A stretch of 46,364 bases of DNA from Saprospiraceae bacterium (GTDB lineage: Bacteria; Bacteroidota; Bacteroidia; Chitinophagales; Saprospiraceae). The notes beneath the pieces were generated by a model. It saw only the letters and a program-made list of their open reading frames with translations, searched no databases and had not been told where the DNA came from. Of the stretch, positions 1 through 10,738 are shown in pieces. The number at the start of each line of letters is the position of its first letter. Within the stretch, counting starts at the first letter, position 1. The stretch is from the NCBI GenBank assembly GCA_029212405.1, contig JARGNR010000025.1, positions 24,277 to 70,640 of the forward strand, written 5' to 3'. A program made the translations under genes and the position numbers.

Positions 1-2057
<2,057 letters not shown>

Positions 2058-2068
2058 TTAACAACTCC

Positions 2069-2076
2069 CAAATTTA
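2069..2076 (-). promoter_or_regulatory. Possible -7 box of katG promoter
   Basis: Read on the minus strand this is TAAATTTG, a full match to the Bacteroidota -7 consensus TAnnTTTG, 39 bases before the katG ATG. I see no TTG at the expected -33 spacing, so this is a weak call. Confidence 0.35.
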
Positions 2077-2738
2077 ACCAATTTCAATGGATATTGTTGA
2101 TGGTTTGACACAAATTATTGAATAAAATCGCCCATTTATTCATCTAATTTGTATTTGCGTTCATCGATCGACTATTTTATCATCTAGCTCTATTTTTTTT
2201 ATCAGTTTCACGCCTTTTTGATAATTAAGTACTACTCAAAAACCTTTTGCGTAATTCTACTCAAATTTAACGTATAACTACCTAATTATAGCGCCATTCG
2301 GGCGTCTTACTCTAGTTCACCTTACAATAGTCTTTGTTTTTTCTTACATTGAAAATAACGGATGGCAAGGAAGGCTATTTTTTAAGATCAGCATAAAAAT
2401 CAATGAATTCCTTTGAGCAATATATGAGCTAATGTTTGTTCACGATTAACACCAAATCAGAATAAATAGAATTACAGTGACTTTGCATTTTTATAAGTAC
2501 GGAATAATGTGGCAGCATTTTCCGTGCTTTTTTATTAAAAAAACATACAAATTATAATTATAACACCCTTCATGCCTTGAATTACATCTTAAGCGAAAAG
2601 ACAGATAGCAATTACACTTCATTCACTCGTATCTTACTGGTTAAATATTTAAAAAATATATACAACGGAGTTTCTTCATGAACAATCATGATAGTCATTT
2701 GATTATACCATAGCAAATGTGTTCCTTTTAAAATAGAC
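2077..2738. other. Gene-free intergenic region between katG and the DUF3467 gene
   Basis: About 660 AT-rich bases with stops in all frames. I found no convincing ORF, tRNA or terminator. A small imperfect hairpin, CGCC-attc-GGGCG, lies near 2291-2304 and resembles the CATTCG-cored hairpins near 29170 and 46031. Nothing else can be supported. Confidence 0.5.
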
Positions 2739-2746
2739 TATATTTG
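2739..2746 (+). promoter_or_regulatory. Probable -7 box for the DUF3467-thiolase genes
   Basis: TATATTTG matches TAnnTTTG and lies 24 bases before the ATG at 2771, giving a short leader. No clear -33 TTG is visible. The box overlaps the alternative TTG start at 2744, which argues that translation begins at 2771 instead. Confidence 0.4.
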
Positions 2747-2770
2747 TGGTTTAATAAAAAAACGACCAAA

Positions 2771-3088
2771 ATGGCAGAAGAAAAAAATAAAAAAGGCAAT
2801 CAAATGAATATTGAACTTTCTGAAGAAGTAGCAGAAGGTATCTATTCTAATTTGGCAATAATAGCACACTCACAATCTGAGTTTGTAGTTGATTTTGTTA
2901 AAATCCTTCCTAATGTCCCGAAAGCAAAAGTCAAATCAAGAATAATTTTGACTCCTCAACATGCAAAGAGGCTACTTAAAGCATTGGTAGATAATGTAAA
3001 AAGATACGAGGCACAACATGGAAAAATCAGTGAACCTGAACAAAATCCTTTTCCACCTATGAATTTTACACCAACAGCTCAAGCATAA
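2771..3088 (+). CDS. DUF3467 family protein
   Basis: Small cytoplasmic protein of 105 residues with the DUF3467 pattern: NIELSEEVAEGIYSNLAII, then SEFVVDFVKILPNVPKAKVKSRIILTP, and a C-terminal helix (QHAKRLLKALVDNVKRYE). The function of the family is unknown; it is widespread in Bacteroidota and other bacteria. The frame is open upstream to a TTG at 2744, but I chose the ATG at 2771 because the protein then begins with a normal Met-Ala-Glu-Glu and a -7 box overlaps the upstream start. The tail (about 20 residues, Pro-rich) is low complexity. It lies 46 bases before the thiolase gene and is probably co-transcribed with it. Confidence 0.85.
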   Translation: MAEEKNKKGNQMNIELSEEVAEGIYSNLAIIAHSQSEFVVDFVKILPNVPKAKVKSRIILTPQHAKRLLKALVDNVKRYEAQHGKISEPEQNPFPPMNFTPTAQA

Positions 3089-3134
3089 TTTAAGACAGCT
3101 TAATATTTAAACCTTCCTATACAAGAAACACACT

Positions 3135-4343
3135 ATGAAAGAAGCATTTTTAGTGGATGGCATACGTACTCCTATTGGTAATTTTGGCGGCACTTTATCC
3201 ACGTACAGAACTGATGATTTAGGTGCACATGTGATTCGAGAAATCGTCGCTAGAAATCCTTCTATACCTAAAGATGCCTACGAGGATGTGATAATGGGCT
3301 GTGCAAATCAGGCAGGAGAAGACAATCGGAATGTTGCAAGGATGTGCAGCCTTCTGGCAGGACTTCCCTGGTCTGTTCCAGGCGAAACCGTCAATAGACT
3401 GTGCTCATCAGGTATGTCTAGCATTATTCATGCTAATAGAGCTATTAAAGCTGGTGATGGAGATGTATTTATTTCTGGAGGAGTAGAACATATGACGAGA
3501 GGCCCTTGGGTCATTTCAAAAGTATCTAAGCCGTTTGGTCGAGATGCACAAATGCACGACAGTAGCTTTGGTTGGAGATTTGTAAATCCAAAGATGAAAG
3601 AATTATATGGCGTAGATGGAATGGGAGTTACTGCCGAGAATCTAGCCGAGATGTATCAAATATCCCGATCTGATCAGGATTTGTTTGCATACAATTCTCA
3701 GATGAAAGCTACAGCGGCTCAAACTTCTGGAAGGCTGGCAGCGGAAATTATTCCTGTATCCATTCCTCAGCGAAAAAAGGACCCAATCCTTTTTAGTGCC
3801 GATGAATTTATCAAACCCAACTCTTCCTTGGAGGTGTTAGCAAAATTAAGAACCGCTTTCAAAAAAGAAGGAGGAAGTGTAACAGCTGGAAATGCGTCTG
3901 GTCTAAATGATGGTGCTGCGGCTACAATTATTGCTTCTGAGCAAGCCGTCCAAACCTACGATCTTAAACCGCTTGCTAGAATTGTATCTTCTGCTGTGGT
4001 AGGAGTTGAACCTAGAATCATGGGCATTGGTCCAGTAAAGGCTAGTCAAAAAGCATTGACAAAAGCGGGCATCACATTAGATGATATCGATATAATTGAA
4101 TTGAATGAAGCATTTGCTGCTCAAAGTCTAGCTTGTATTCGAGCATTGGGATTGCAAGACAATGACCCTCGGATCAATCCGAATGGAGGAGCAATTGCAA
4201 TTGGTCACCCACTGGGAATGTCTGGGACCAGAATCACTCATTCTGCCGCATTGGAATTACAAAAGCAAAATAAACGATATGCTCTAGCAACAATGTGTAT
4301 TGGAGTTGGTCAAGGATATGCAGTGGTATTGGAAAAAGTGTAG
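3135..4343 (+). CDS. pcaF: Thiolase, 3-oxoadipyl-CoA/acetyl-CoA acyltransferase type
   Basis: Degradative-type thiolase of 402 residues, the normal length. It cleaves a 3-oxoacyl-CoA with CoA. The nucleophile is Cys90 in VNRLCSSGM, the catalytic His is His358 in IAIGHPLGMSGTR, and the second Cys is Cys388 in MCIGVGQG. The RGPWV segment after GGVEHMT and the GIGPVKAS motif look most like the PcaF/PaaJ subgroup (3-oxoadipyl-CoA thiolase, making succinyl-CoA and acetyl-CoA in aromatic-compound breakdown). No other pca or paa genes are in the window, so a general beta-oxidation or acetoacetyl-CoA role is equally possible. It is convergent with the methyltransferase gene, whose stop is only 16 bases away. 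The family is certain; the symbol is tentative. Confidence 0.8.
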   Translation: MKEAFLVDGIRTPIGNFGGTLSTYRTDDLGAHVIREIVARNPSIPKDAYEDVIMGCANQAGEDNRNVARMCSLLAGLPWSVPGETVNRLCSSGMSSIIHANRAIKAGDGDVFISGGVEHMTRGPWVISKVSKPFGRDAQMHDSSFGWRFVNPKMKELYGVDGMGVTAENLAEMYQISRSDQDLFAYNSQMKATAAQTSGRLAAEIIPVSIPQRKKDPILFSADEFIKPNSSLEVLAKLRTAFKKEGGSVTAGNASGLNDGAAATIIASEQAVQTYDLKPLARIVSSAVVGVEPRIMGIGPVKASQKALTKAGITLDDIDIIELNEAFAAQSLACIRALGLQDNDPRINPNGGAIAIGHPLGMSGTRITHSAALELQKQNKRYALATMCIGVGQGYAVVLEKV

Positions 4344-4359
4344 TAAATAGTAGACTAAA

Positions 4360-5115
4360 TCATTTTTTTCTACACTCAAAAATCCATTCTCTTGGGCCTA
4401 GACCAAGTGCGTTTCTTTTTACCATTTCTGAACCTAATTTAACTCGATAATCTAATTGGTTTACTTTGAACCCCTTTGCTTCTAACTCCCCTTTGTACCC
4501 TACTCCATGCAAACGCAAACATTCTGGTTCTCCATAATGAATCGTACGCAATTCTGGTGTATTGACCCACTCGTGATCAATGGTCTCAACAGATTCGGGA
4601 TTAACAAATGTGAGTAGTATTAGCAAGCCATTAGGACTCAAAACACGATGCAATTCTTCGAGTGCTTTGTCTTCATCGTGGACATAACCTACCACATGAG
4701 AACAGATAATCATATCAAAATAATCATCTGAATATTGAATGTTGGTAATATCAATTACATGATGGGCATAGGCTGGATGGTAATCCGCATCGATATATTC
4801 ATTATCCGTCTTTGAAAGTATCTTATATAAACTTGGTTCTGGTCCAAAATGCAGAACTTTCATCTTTTGAGTAAAAACTTCTGTTTCATTTTGTAAATAG
4901 TATAGCAATAATCGTGTCCTCTCTAAAGCAGCACAATTGGGGCATTCAGCATTTTCTCTTCCTGCTTTTGATAACATCTTTCGAAAGGTCCACCCGCAAC
5001 AATTGCATTTATAGGTGTTTCCATATAAAAAAGGTGCTTTTGCTCTTCTTAATGAAATAATAATGTTGTTCCTCATTTTTTCCGGCACAACACGCTTATA
5101 GAGAGTTTTTATCAT
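4360..5115 (-). CDS. SAM-dependent methyltransferase with N-terminal zinc ribbon
   Basis: A 251-residue class I methyltransferase. An N-terminal cysteine set (Cys37, Cys39, Cys40, then Cys58 and Cys61 in CPNC) looks like a treble-clef or zinc-ribbon module. The Rossmann part follows: a motif I-like strand (KVLHFGPEPSLYKIL, with GPEPS replacing the usual glycine-rich loop), an acidic strand end (YIDADYHP) and the motif IV/post region FDMIICSHVVGYVHDEDKAL followed by LSPNGLLILLTF, typical of Methyltransf_11. The substrate is unknown. Its ATG overlaps the stop of the upstream deacetylase gene by 4 bases (ATGA), so the two are translationally coupled and probably act in the same cell-surface or glycan process. 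Confidence 0.8.
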   Translation of the reverse strand: MIKTLYKRVVPEKMRNNIIISLRRAKAPFLYGNTYKCNCCGWTFRKMLSKAGRENAECPNCAALERTRLLLYYLQNETEVFTQKMKVLHFGPEPSLYKILSKTDNEYIDADYHPAYAHHVIDITNIQYSDDYFDMIICSHVVGYVHDEDKALEELHRVLSPNGLLILLTFVNPESVETIDHEWVNTPELRTIHYGEPECLRLHGVGYKGELEAKGFKVNQLDYRVKLGSEMVKRNALGLGPREWIFECRKK

Positions 5116-6140
5116 TCCCGATGAATTTGGTTTTTACGGAAGATGCGTTTAATCATAAAATAGAGATATTCTGATTTAATAAATTTTTCTGTTTGACCAC
5201 TACACATATCCATTGGTATTCTGTGAAAATGGGATAAAGTATAATCATCTTTCAATCCAGAAACGCCAAATGAAAAACCAACATTTGCTTCCTTTTCCAT
5301 CCAGTCAAATAAATTTTTCCCGACTTCCTCATCTCCAAAAGGAAATGAAAAATACCTTTCTTTTATTTCAAATGTACGTTTCAAAAAATCAAAACTATGT
5401 TCTATCTGTTTTTTCTGAGAATCAAAATCAATATTTTTGAATCTAGGATGATCACAAGAATGCGAACCAAACGAAAATCCTCTATCGATCAACTCATTGA
5501 TCTGAGCAGTGGTTAAATAGGGATTATTTTCTTGGAGCCACTGATGAAAATCCAAACCCAAGGCATCACCCAATTCATCAATAAACTCTTGATCATGGTA
5601 ATTCAATCTCAATAAACTCGACCTGCAATCCAAATGCCATTTTGAATTTTGTTGTACTATTTTCGAAATTTCTAATGCTTTGGCATTGTTTTCATCTCTT
5701 CCTATCTCTTCTAACAACAACCCAATTTTATACCTATAAAACAATTTTTTGTTATCTATAAAATCTGTGTTAACAAAAAAGGTAGCTGGAATCCCTTTTT
5801 CTTCTAATAAAGGAGCAATGTGGGTATAAACCTCTTTTAATCCATCGTCAAATGTCAAATGAAACGCAGGAGAAAGGTCGCCCGATTTATCCATTTTATA
5901 CTTCTCCAATTCATTAATAGAAATGGGTGTGTAGTGCCTACAAAAGTATTCGATATCCGCGCGAAATTGTTTCAGTGATCTGAGTGGATATAAATTGGAA
6001 ATAAAAGGAAGATCATCATCACTCACCGAGTGATAAAATGGTAAAATAAGCCTTCTATTTGTCCAAGAAATTAATCTTTGCTGTGAAAAAATTGGACTTA
6101 AAGGAGTCACCAAACGTTGTATGAATTTACCATTCACCAT
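5112..6140 (-). CDS. Polysaccharide deacetylase (NodB-homology, CE4)
   Basis: Protein of 342 residues. The NodB-homology motifs are intact: FHLTFDDG with Asp98 and Asp99 (catalytic base and metal ligand), and GSHSCDHP with His227 and His231 as the other metal ligands. The family removes N- or O-acetyl groups from glycans in a metal-dependent way. There is no clear signal peptide, so it may act on a cytoplasmic or lipid-linked glycan, or be exported by another route. It follows the amidase gene by 19 bases and overlaps the methyltransferase gene by 4 bases, indicating one operon. The exact substrate cannot be read from the sequence. Confidence 0.85.
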   Translation of the reverse strand: MVNGKFIQRLVTPLSPIFSQQRLISWTNRRLILPFYHSVSDDDLPFISNLYPLRSLKQFRADIEYFCRHYTPISINELEKYKMDKSGDLSPAFHLTFDDGLKEVYTHIAPLLEEKGIPATFFVNTDFIDNKKLFYRYKIGLLLEEIGRDENNAKALEISKIVQQNSKWHLDCRSSLLRLNYHDQEFIDELGDALGLDFHQWLQENNPYLTTAQINELIDRGFSFGSHSCDHPRFKNIDFDSQKKQIEHSFDFLKRTFEIKERYFSFPFGDEEVGKNLFDWMEKEANVGFSFGVSGLKDDYTLSHFHRIPMDMCSGQTEKFIKSEYLYFMIKRIFRKNQIHRE

Positions 6141-6159
6141 ATAGGTACTCTGATTATTT

Positions 6160-7809
6160 TTAATATCCTTTTGGTGTCACTCTCGCATCAAATGCATGCT
6201 CAAATGCAGTTCCTATTTGCAATAGTTTTTTTTCTTCAAAACGTCTCCCTATAAAAGTCATTGCTCTTGGTTCGCCATTATCTGTATATCCCATGGGCAT
6301 GGCTAAACAAGGGTATTTTGCCATAGCAGCATAAGCCGCATCAAAATTATTTATTGACAGGATTGCGTCGAGTTTGTGTGTTTCAAATTGAATATTGTAA
6401 TAGGCCCTGGTATCACTCTCTAATCTATTTTTGATACTGTCCATGGCCAATTCCGATGTACTGTCATCTCTACTTGCTATTAATCGCCCTTGGCCATAAG
6501 GAGCTCTTAATGTTGAATCCTGCAAATTGTAGTTAATCACATCCACCATCTTCATCTGTTTTATTGCTCCACTTGAAAAACGTTCGAAGTATAGAGGCAA
6601 ATCTCGCTGCATGTCATAATTTAATACATCAACAAAACCGTTCAAACTTAATTCCCCAGGAGTAAACTCAATGATGGTTGCTCCCATTTGCTTTAACATG
6701 CCCACTGTAGTTCTATACAATGAATCACTTTCTATAAAATTAGAATTTGCACCCAATCTCAACTGATTAATTTTCACTTTTTCCAAGTCAGCTAAGAAAT
6801 CGATTCCATCAGGCGCGAGTGAAGTTACCTTATCGTTTTTATCCTCTCCTATCATTGCAGACAATAGAATCGCATTGTCGACCACGGATCTAGTCATGGG
6901 CCCAGGAGTATCCAATGTGCTTGAGATCGGCACAATTCCCGCCCGACTTAATCTTCCGATAGTTGGTTTTAATCCGACCACAGAATTTAAACTTGAAGGA
7001 GACAATATGGAGCCTGCAGTTTCAGTTCCCACAGCAGCTACAGCATAATTTGCAGCCATTGTGACACCACTACCAGCACTTGAGCCCCCAGTTTCATAGA
7101 TAAATCTTCCATATGGATTTAGTGTTTGTCCACCTATTGCGCTATATCCTAATGGACATCCATCACAGAAATAATAAGCCCATTCACTCAAATTTGCCTT
7201 CCCCAAAATGAGTGCTCCTTTTGACTTCATATGCGTCACAATCGCTGCATCTGCCGGAGAATTGTTGGCTAATAATACAGCCCCAGCGGTGGTTGGGCAA
7301 CAAGAAGTATTGATATTATCTTTTAATAGAATAGGCATTCCATAAATTGGGTGATCGCTAGCATTTCTATTCAAATCCTTTTGCCGAGCTTCTTGAATTA
7401 CTGTTGGATTAAGACTAATGATAGAATGCAAGGTGGTCATTGGATCGGATTCATATTTCATAATCCTGTACAGATACCATTTTACCAATAATTCGCTGGT
7501 CAATTTTCTACTATTGATATAGTTTTGAATAGTGGGTATACTTTGTTCGTAAATAAAAGGTTTTAAACGTAGATAGTCCTCTTCACTGAATCCCTCTAAG
7601 TCCATTTTCAATTTATTCCACATCTCATCTTGAGAAGAATATTTTGATTGAATCAATTTATACCTCATTCGTGTAGATTCATGGGAGGCATTAAGTTTCA
7701 ATTGGGCCTCTTCAGACCATTTTTCAGCTTGTTCTTGAATTGCTTTTTCAGTTTTATTAGAACAGGAAGCAGAAAAAAGAATTAAAAGAAAAAAGAAAAT
7801 AAATCGCAT
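6160..7809 (-). CDS. Amidase-signature family lipoprotein
   Basis: A 549-residue amidase-signature (GatA/FAAH-like) enzyme carried on a lipoprotein signal: a hydrophobic run followed by the lipobox LFSASC with Cys16 as the lipidated residue. The Ser-cisSer-Lys triad is visible: Lys163 in GMPILLKDN, the GGSSAGSG loop near 241-248, and the nucleophile Ser267 in GTETAGSILSPSS (the usual GGSIR here reads AGSIL). It hydrolyses an amide bond in the cell envelope; the substrate is unknown. The ~140-residue N-terminal helical extension before the catalytic core is longer than in GatA, and a role in Glu-tRNA amidation is excluded by the export signal. It lies in the same operon as the deacetylase and methyltransferase genes downstream. 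Confidence 0.88.
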   Translation of the reverse strand: MRFIFFFLLILFSASCSNKTEKAIQEQAEKWSEEAQLKLNASHESTRMRYKLIQSKYSSQDEMWNKLKMDLEGFSEEDYLRLKPFIYEQSIPTIQNYINSRKLTSELLVKWYLYRIMKYESDPMTTLHSIISLNPTVIQEARQKDLNRNASDHPIYGMPILLKDNINTSCCPTTAGAVLLANNSPADAAIVTHMKSKGALILGKANLSEWAYYFCDGCPLGYSAIGGQTLNPYGRFIYETGGSSAGSGVTMAANYAVAAVGTETAGSILSPSSLNSVVGLKPTIGRLSRAGIVPISSTLDTPGPMTRSVVDNAILLSAMIGEDKNDKVTSLAPDGIDFLADLEKVKINQLRLGANSNFIESDSLYRTTVGMLKQMGATIIEFTPGELSLNGFVDVLNYDMQRDLPLYFERFSSGAIKQMKMVDVINYNLQDSTLRAPYGQGRLIASRDDSTSELAMDSIKNRLESDTRAYYNIQFETHKLDAILSINNFDAAYAAMAKYPCLAMPMGYTDNGEPRAMTFIGRRFEEKKLLQIGTAFEHAFDARVTPKGY

Positions 7810-7862
7810 CTAACTAATTTTTTATAATAGAGAACAAAGTACAATTAATTTGTGAGCCCAGA

Positions 7863-9398
7863 TTACTGTTCTGAGGCTCTTCTGGATAAAATTGCTTCAA
7901 CCATACTCACATTTTTGATTTTGCTTTCTAACCATGAAATGATATCTAAATACAGAAATGGTCGTTTTTCAAACCGTTCCTTTTCGATAACAATCAATTT
8001 GTCTCTCAATTGTTTAAATTCATCAATAATTGTGGCTTCACTCATTCGTGGAGTTCTCCGCACAAACCTGAATATCTCAGCATGAACTTTTTCTAATTCC
8101 CCCATCTTCAATAAAAATCGGAACACTGACTTAATTCGGTAGCTGACTAAAATATCATTGCCTAATTCATAATGAGCAATTAGATTGAGCACTCTCGAAA
8201 AACACTGAATGTCGACCTTTAATCGAGGTTGATAGGATGCCTCTACTTTATTCAAATACGTAATCGTATTTTCAAGATCTCCATTCCCAAAATAAATACA
8301 CGCAATCTTGTAATTAAAAACCATAATCCTGTTTACATCCCACAGGTGCATCTCCTCTTTCAAGGAGGTTTCCAACTCTTGCACGAAAGAAACACCGTAA
8401 GCATATTTAGCGCTCATGAAAATACTGTTGATCCCATGGATATACTTAAACAAACGCAACTGTGCCGTTTCATTCACAGACAATCTTAATGTGTTATCAT
8501 CATTAAATTGCATAAGGAGAAAAAAATACTCTTTAAACATCTTTCTCTTTCCTGCCATAAATAAGGCATTCAACACATTGTGCAAACCTTTTATGTACAA
8601 CGTAGTGGCTGGAATTTTCATCGCAGGAAATTCTTCAAAAAGATTCACCCATTTCAAGGCATATCGATAATAATTGGCAAAATCCTGAGACATATGGTAA
8701 AACCAAACATAAGACTGGAATAAATTGAGTTTTTGGTAAAAATCCAACTCTTGTACCTCTACAACAGGTAGAATGCTATGGAAATATTTATGCAGATCAT
8801 TGTATTCCTCAGCATTTTTAACATATCCATTTTCCAGATATCTAGCATAGAGTAGCAATGACAGGTTAGACAATTCATTAGATAAGGATAAATTCTCAAT
8901 CAAGCTATTCGATTGGGTGGCCAATTCATACGCTTTAGGAGACATACTTTTTGTCACATGTTGAGTTTCAATTATCTTTTCAAAATTTAAAGCCAAAAAT
9001 TCGAGTGGTTTTAAATTGATTTCAGCGGCCATCGCTTTGACTGTTTGTAACATGTCCAGACTCGCTCTATATTGACCTTTTGCATATAGTACTTTTGCAA
9101 AATCAAACCGCTCCCTCGCTTTTATTTCAGGGTATTCTTTACGATTTATATCCCGAAGAGCTATTAATATATGATGACATAAGGTTGATTTAAGGTTGGA
9201 AAGTTGAGACTTTTTGATCAGCGGCAACTTTTTTAAGATCAAAACTTCATCAAACGTTTGATATTTATCCAAGTGGTCAAAAAGCTGAACATACAATTTC
9301 TCCTTACTCCCCGTTTTTTGAGCAATTAATTTGAAATTCCTCTTTTCACTCTTCGTCATAGACCGAATCAAGGTAAGCAAATTATCATTTTTTAACAT
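7863..9398 (-). CDS. Conserved hypothetical protein, all-helical (TPR-like)
   Basis: A 511-residue protein I cannot name. It is almost entirely predicted helix, with repeated short amphipathic helix pairs resembling degenerate TPRs (for example near RFDFAKVLYAKGQYRASLDM and YKIACIYFGNGDLENTITYL). It has no signal peptide or membrane segment, so it is probably cytoplasmic. The N-terminus (LLTLIRSMTKSEKRNFKLIA) is of a type I have seen at the start of uncharacterised Bacteroidota proteins. It is the first gene of a leftward cluster, 53 bases before the amidase gene, and is divergent from leuA. A scaffold or regulatory role is possible but unproven. Confidence 0.75.
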   Translation of the reverse strand: MLKNDNLLTLIRSMTKSEKRNFKLIAQKTGSKEKLYVQLFDHLDKYQTFDEVLILKKLPLIKKSQLSNLKSTLCHHILIALRDINRKEYPEIKARERFDFAKVLYAKGQYRASLDMLQTVKAMAAEINLKPLEFLALNFEKIIETQHVTKSMSPKAYELATQSNSLIENLSLSNELSNLSLLLYARYLENGYVKNAEEYNDLHKYFHSILPVVEVQELDFYQKLNLFQSYVWFYHMSQDFANYYRYALKWVNLFEEFPAMKIPATTLYIKGLHNVLNALFMAGKRKMFKEYFFLLMQFNDDNTLRLSVNETAQLRLFKYIHGINSIFMSAKYAYGVSFVQELETSLKEEMHLWDVNRIMVFNYKIACIYFGNGDLENTITYLNKVEASYQPRLKVDIQCFSRVLNLIAHYELGNDILVSYRIKSVFRFLLKMGELEKVHAEIFRFVRRTPRMSEATIIDEFKQLRDKLIVIEKERFEKRPFLYLDIISWLESKIKNVSMVEAILSRRASEQ

Positions 9399-9517
9399 TG
9401 AACACCGTAGTTTAAATTAATCTATTCTACTGATTAACAGATTACTATATAATTAATATCAATTTGAATACTGTAAAACTATATCAATATTAATCAATTT
9501 AGTGTATTTTTTACACT

Positions 9518-9525
9518 TAGATTTG
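9518..9525 (+). promoter_or_regulatory. -7 box of the leu-ilv operon promoter
   Basis: TAGATTTG matches the Bacteroidota TAnnTTTG consensus and is 22 bases before the leuA ATG, giving a leader of about 15 bases. No convincing -33 TTG is found at the expected spacing. The leader is too short for an attenuator, unlike the ilvD side of the cluster. Confidence 0.5.
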
Positions 9526-9547
9526 TCTTGTTTAAAAAAAATAAGCC

Positions 9548-10711
9548 ATGTCAAAAGATAAGATATTCATTTTCGATACTACCCTAAGGGACGGTGAACA
9601 AGTTCCAGGATGTAAATTGAACCAAGATCAAAAAATAGTCATTGCTCGTCAATTGGATGCCTTAGGTGTAGATGTTATAGAAGCTGGATTCCCTATATCA
9701 AGTCCGGGTGATTTCAAAGCAGTGGAAGCCATAGCTCGAGTTGTAAAAAATGCAACAGTTTGTGGCTTGTCTCGATCAGTAGAAAAAGATATAAAATGTG
9801 CTGCCGATGCTTTGAGGCACGCCAAAAGACCAAGAATACATACTGGTATTGGCACCTCAGATATGCACATCAAGTATAAGTTCAACTCAACTAGAGAAAA
9901 AATAATAGAAAGAGCTGTAGCTGCAGTAAAATATGCGAAAACCTTTGTAGAAGACGTAGAGTTTTATGCAGAAGATGCCGGACGAACAGACAATGTATTT
10001 TTGGCACAAATATGCTCCGCTGTTGTTAAAGCCGGGGCTACTGTACTTAATATACCCGATACCACAGGTTATTGTCTACCGTCTGAATATGGAGAGAAAA
10101 TCGCTTTTTTAAGAGACAATGTAGTAGGCATTGACAAAGCTATTTTATCAACACATTGCCATAATGATCTTGGATTAGCGACAGCAAATGCAATTTCTGG
10201 AGTAATACATGGTGCTCGTCAGATTGAGTGTACCATCAATGGAATTGGGGAAAGAGCGGGAAACACAGCACTTGAAGAAGTCGTTATGATTCTACAACAC
10301 CGTATGGGTCAAGCATATTTTACGGATATAGAATCAAAACAATTAAACAGAATGAGTAGAGCTGTTTCTGATATGATGTGTATGCCTGTTCAACCCAATA
10401 AAGCAATTGTTGGTGATAATGCCTTTGCTCATAGTTCTGGTATTCATCAAGATGGTGTAATTAAAAATAGAGAAAATTATGAGATCATTGATCCCATAAG
10501 TGTAGGTGTGGATCATTCATCCATAATCTTGACTGCTCGAAGTGGAAGAGCTGCCTTGGCATTCAGAGCTAAAGAAATTGGATTTAATTTATTTAAAGAC
10601 GAATTGGATGTGGCGTATAATGCATTTATTGACCTTGCAGACCGCAAGAAAGAAGTAAATGAAAGAGACTTAAAAAAAATGCTTTCGTCCATGTTTAAAG
10701 TACACGCTTAG
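9548..10711 (+). CDS. leuA: 2-isopropylmalate synthase, short form without regulatory domain
   Basis: First committed step of leucine synthesis: acetyl-CoA plus 2-ketoisovalerate gives 2-isopropylmalate. The DRE-TIM barrel is clear: [11 protein letters not shown] at the N-terminus, the [12 protein letters not shown] strand, the metal-binding [13 protein letters not shown] and [10 protein letters not shown]. The protein is 387 residues, whereas the classic enzyme is about 510-560 with a C-terminal LeuA-dimer domain that binds leucine. Here the chain ends soon after the linker region (the [15 protein letters not shown] subdomain), so the leucine-sensing domain is absent. The downstream sequence goes straight into leuC after 27 bases and shows no leftover of such a domain, so this looks native and not a frameshift. 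Homocitrate synthase-like enzymes are an alternative, but the leuCDB neighbours settle the role. Confidence 0.94.
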   Translation: MSKDKIFIFDTTLRDGEQVPGCKLNQDQKIVIARQLDALGVDVIEAGFPISSPGDFKAVEAIARVVKNATVCGLSRSVEKDIKCAADALRHAKRPRIHTGIGTSDMHIKYKFNSTREKIIERAVAAVKYAKTFVEDVEFYAEDAGRTDNVFLAQICSAVVKAGATVLNIPDTTGYCLPSEYGEKIAFLRDNVVGIDKAILSTHCHNDLGLATANAISGVIHGARQIECTINGIGERAGNTALEEVVMILQHRMGQAYFTDIESKQLNRMSRAVSDMMCMPVQPNKAIVGDNAFAHSSGIHQDGVIKNRENYEIIDPISVGVDHSSIILTARSGRAALAFRAKEIGFNLFKDELDVAYNAFIDLADRKKEVNERDLKKMLSSMFKVHA

Positions 10712-10738
10712 TCCCCCTTTGCTTTAAAAAAAACAACC

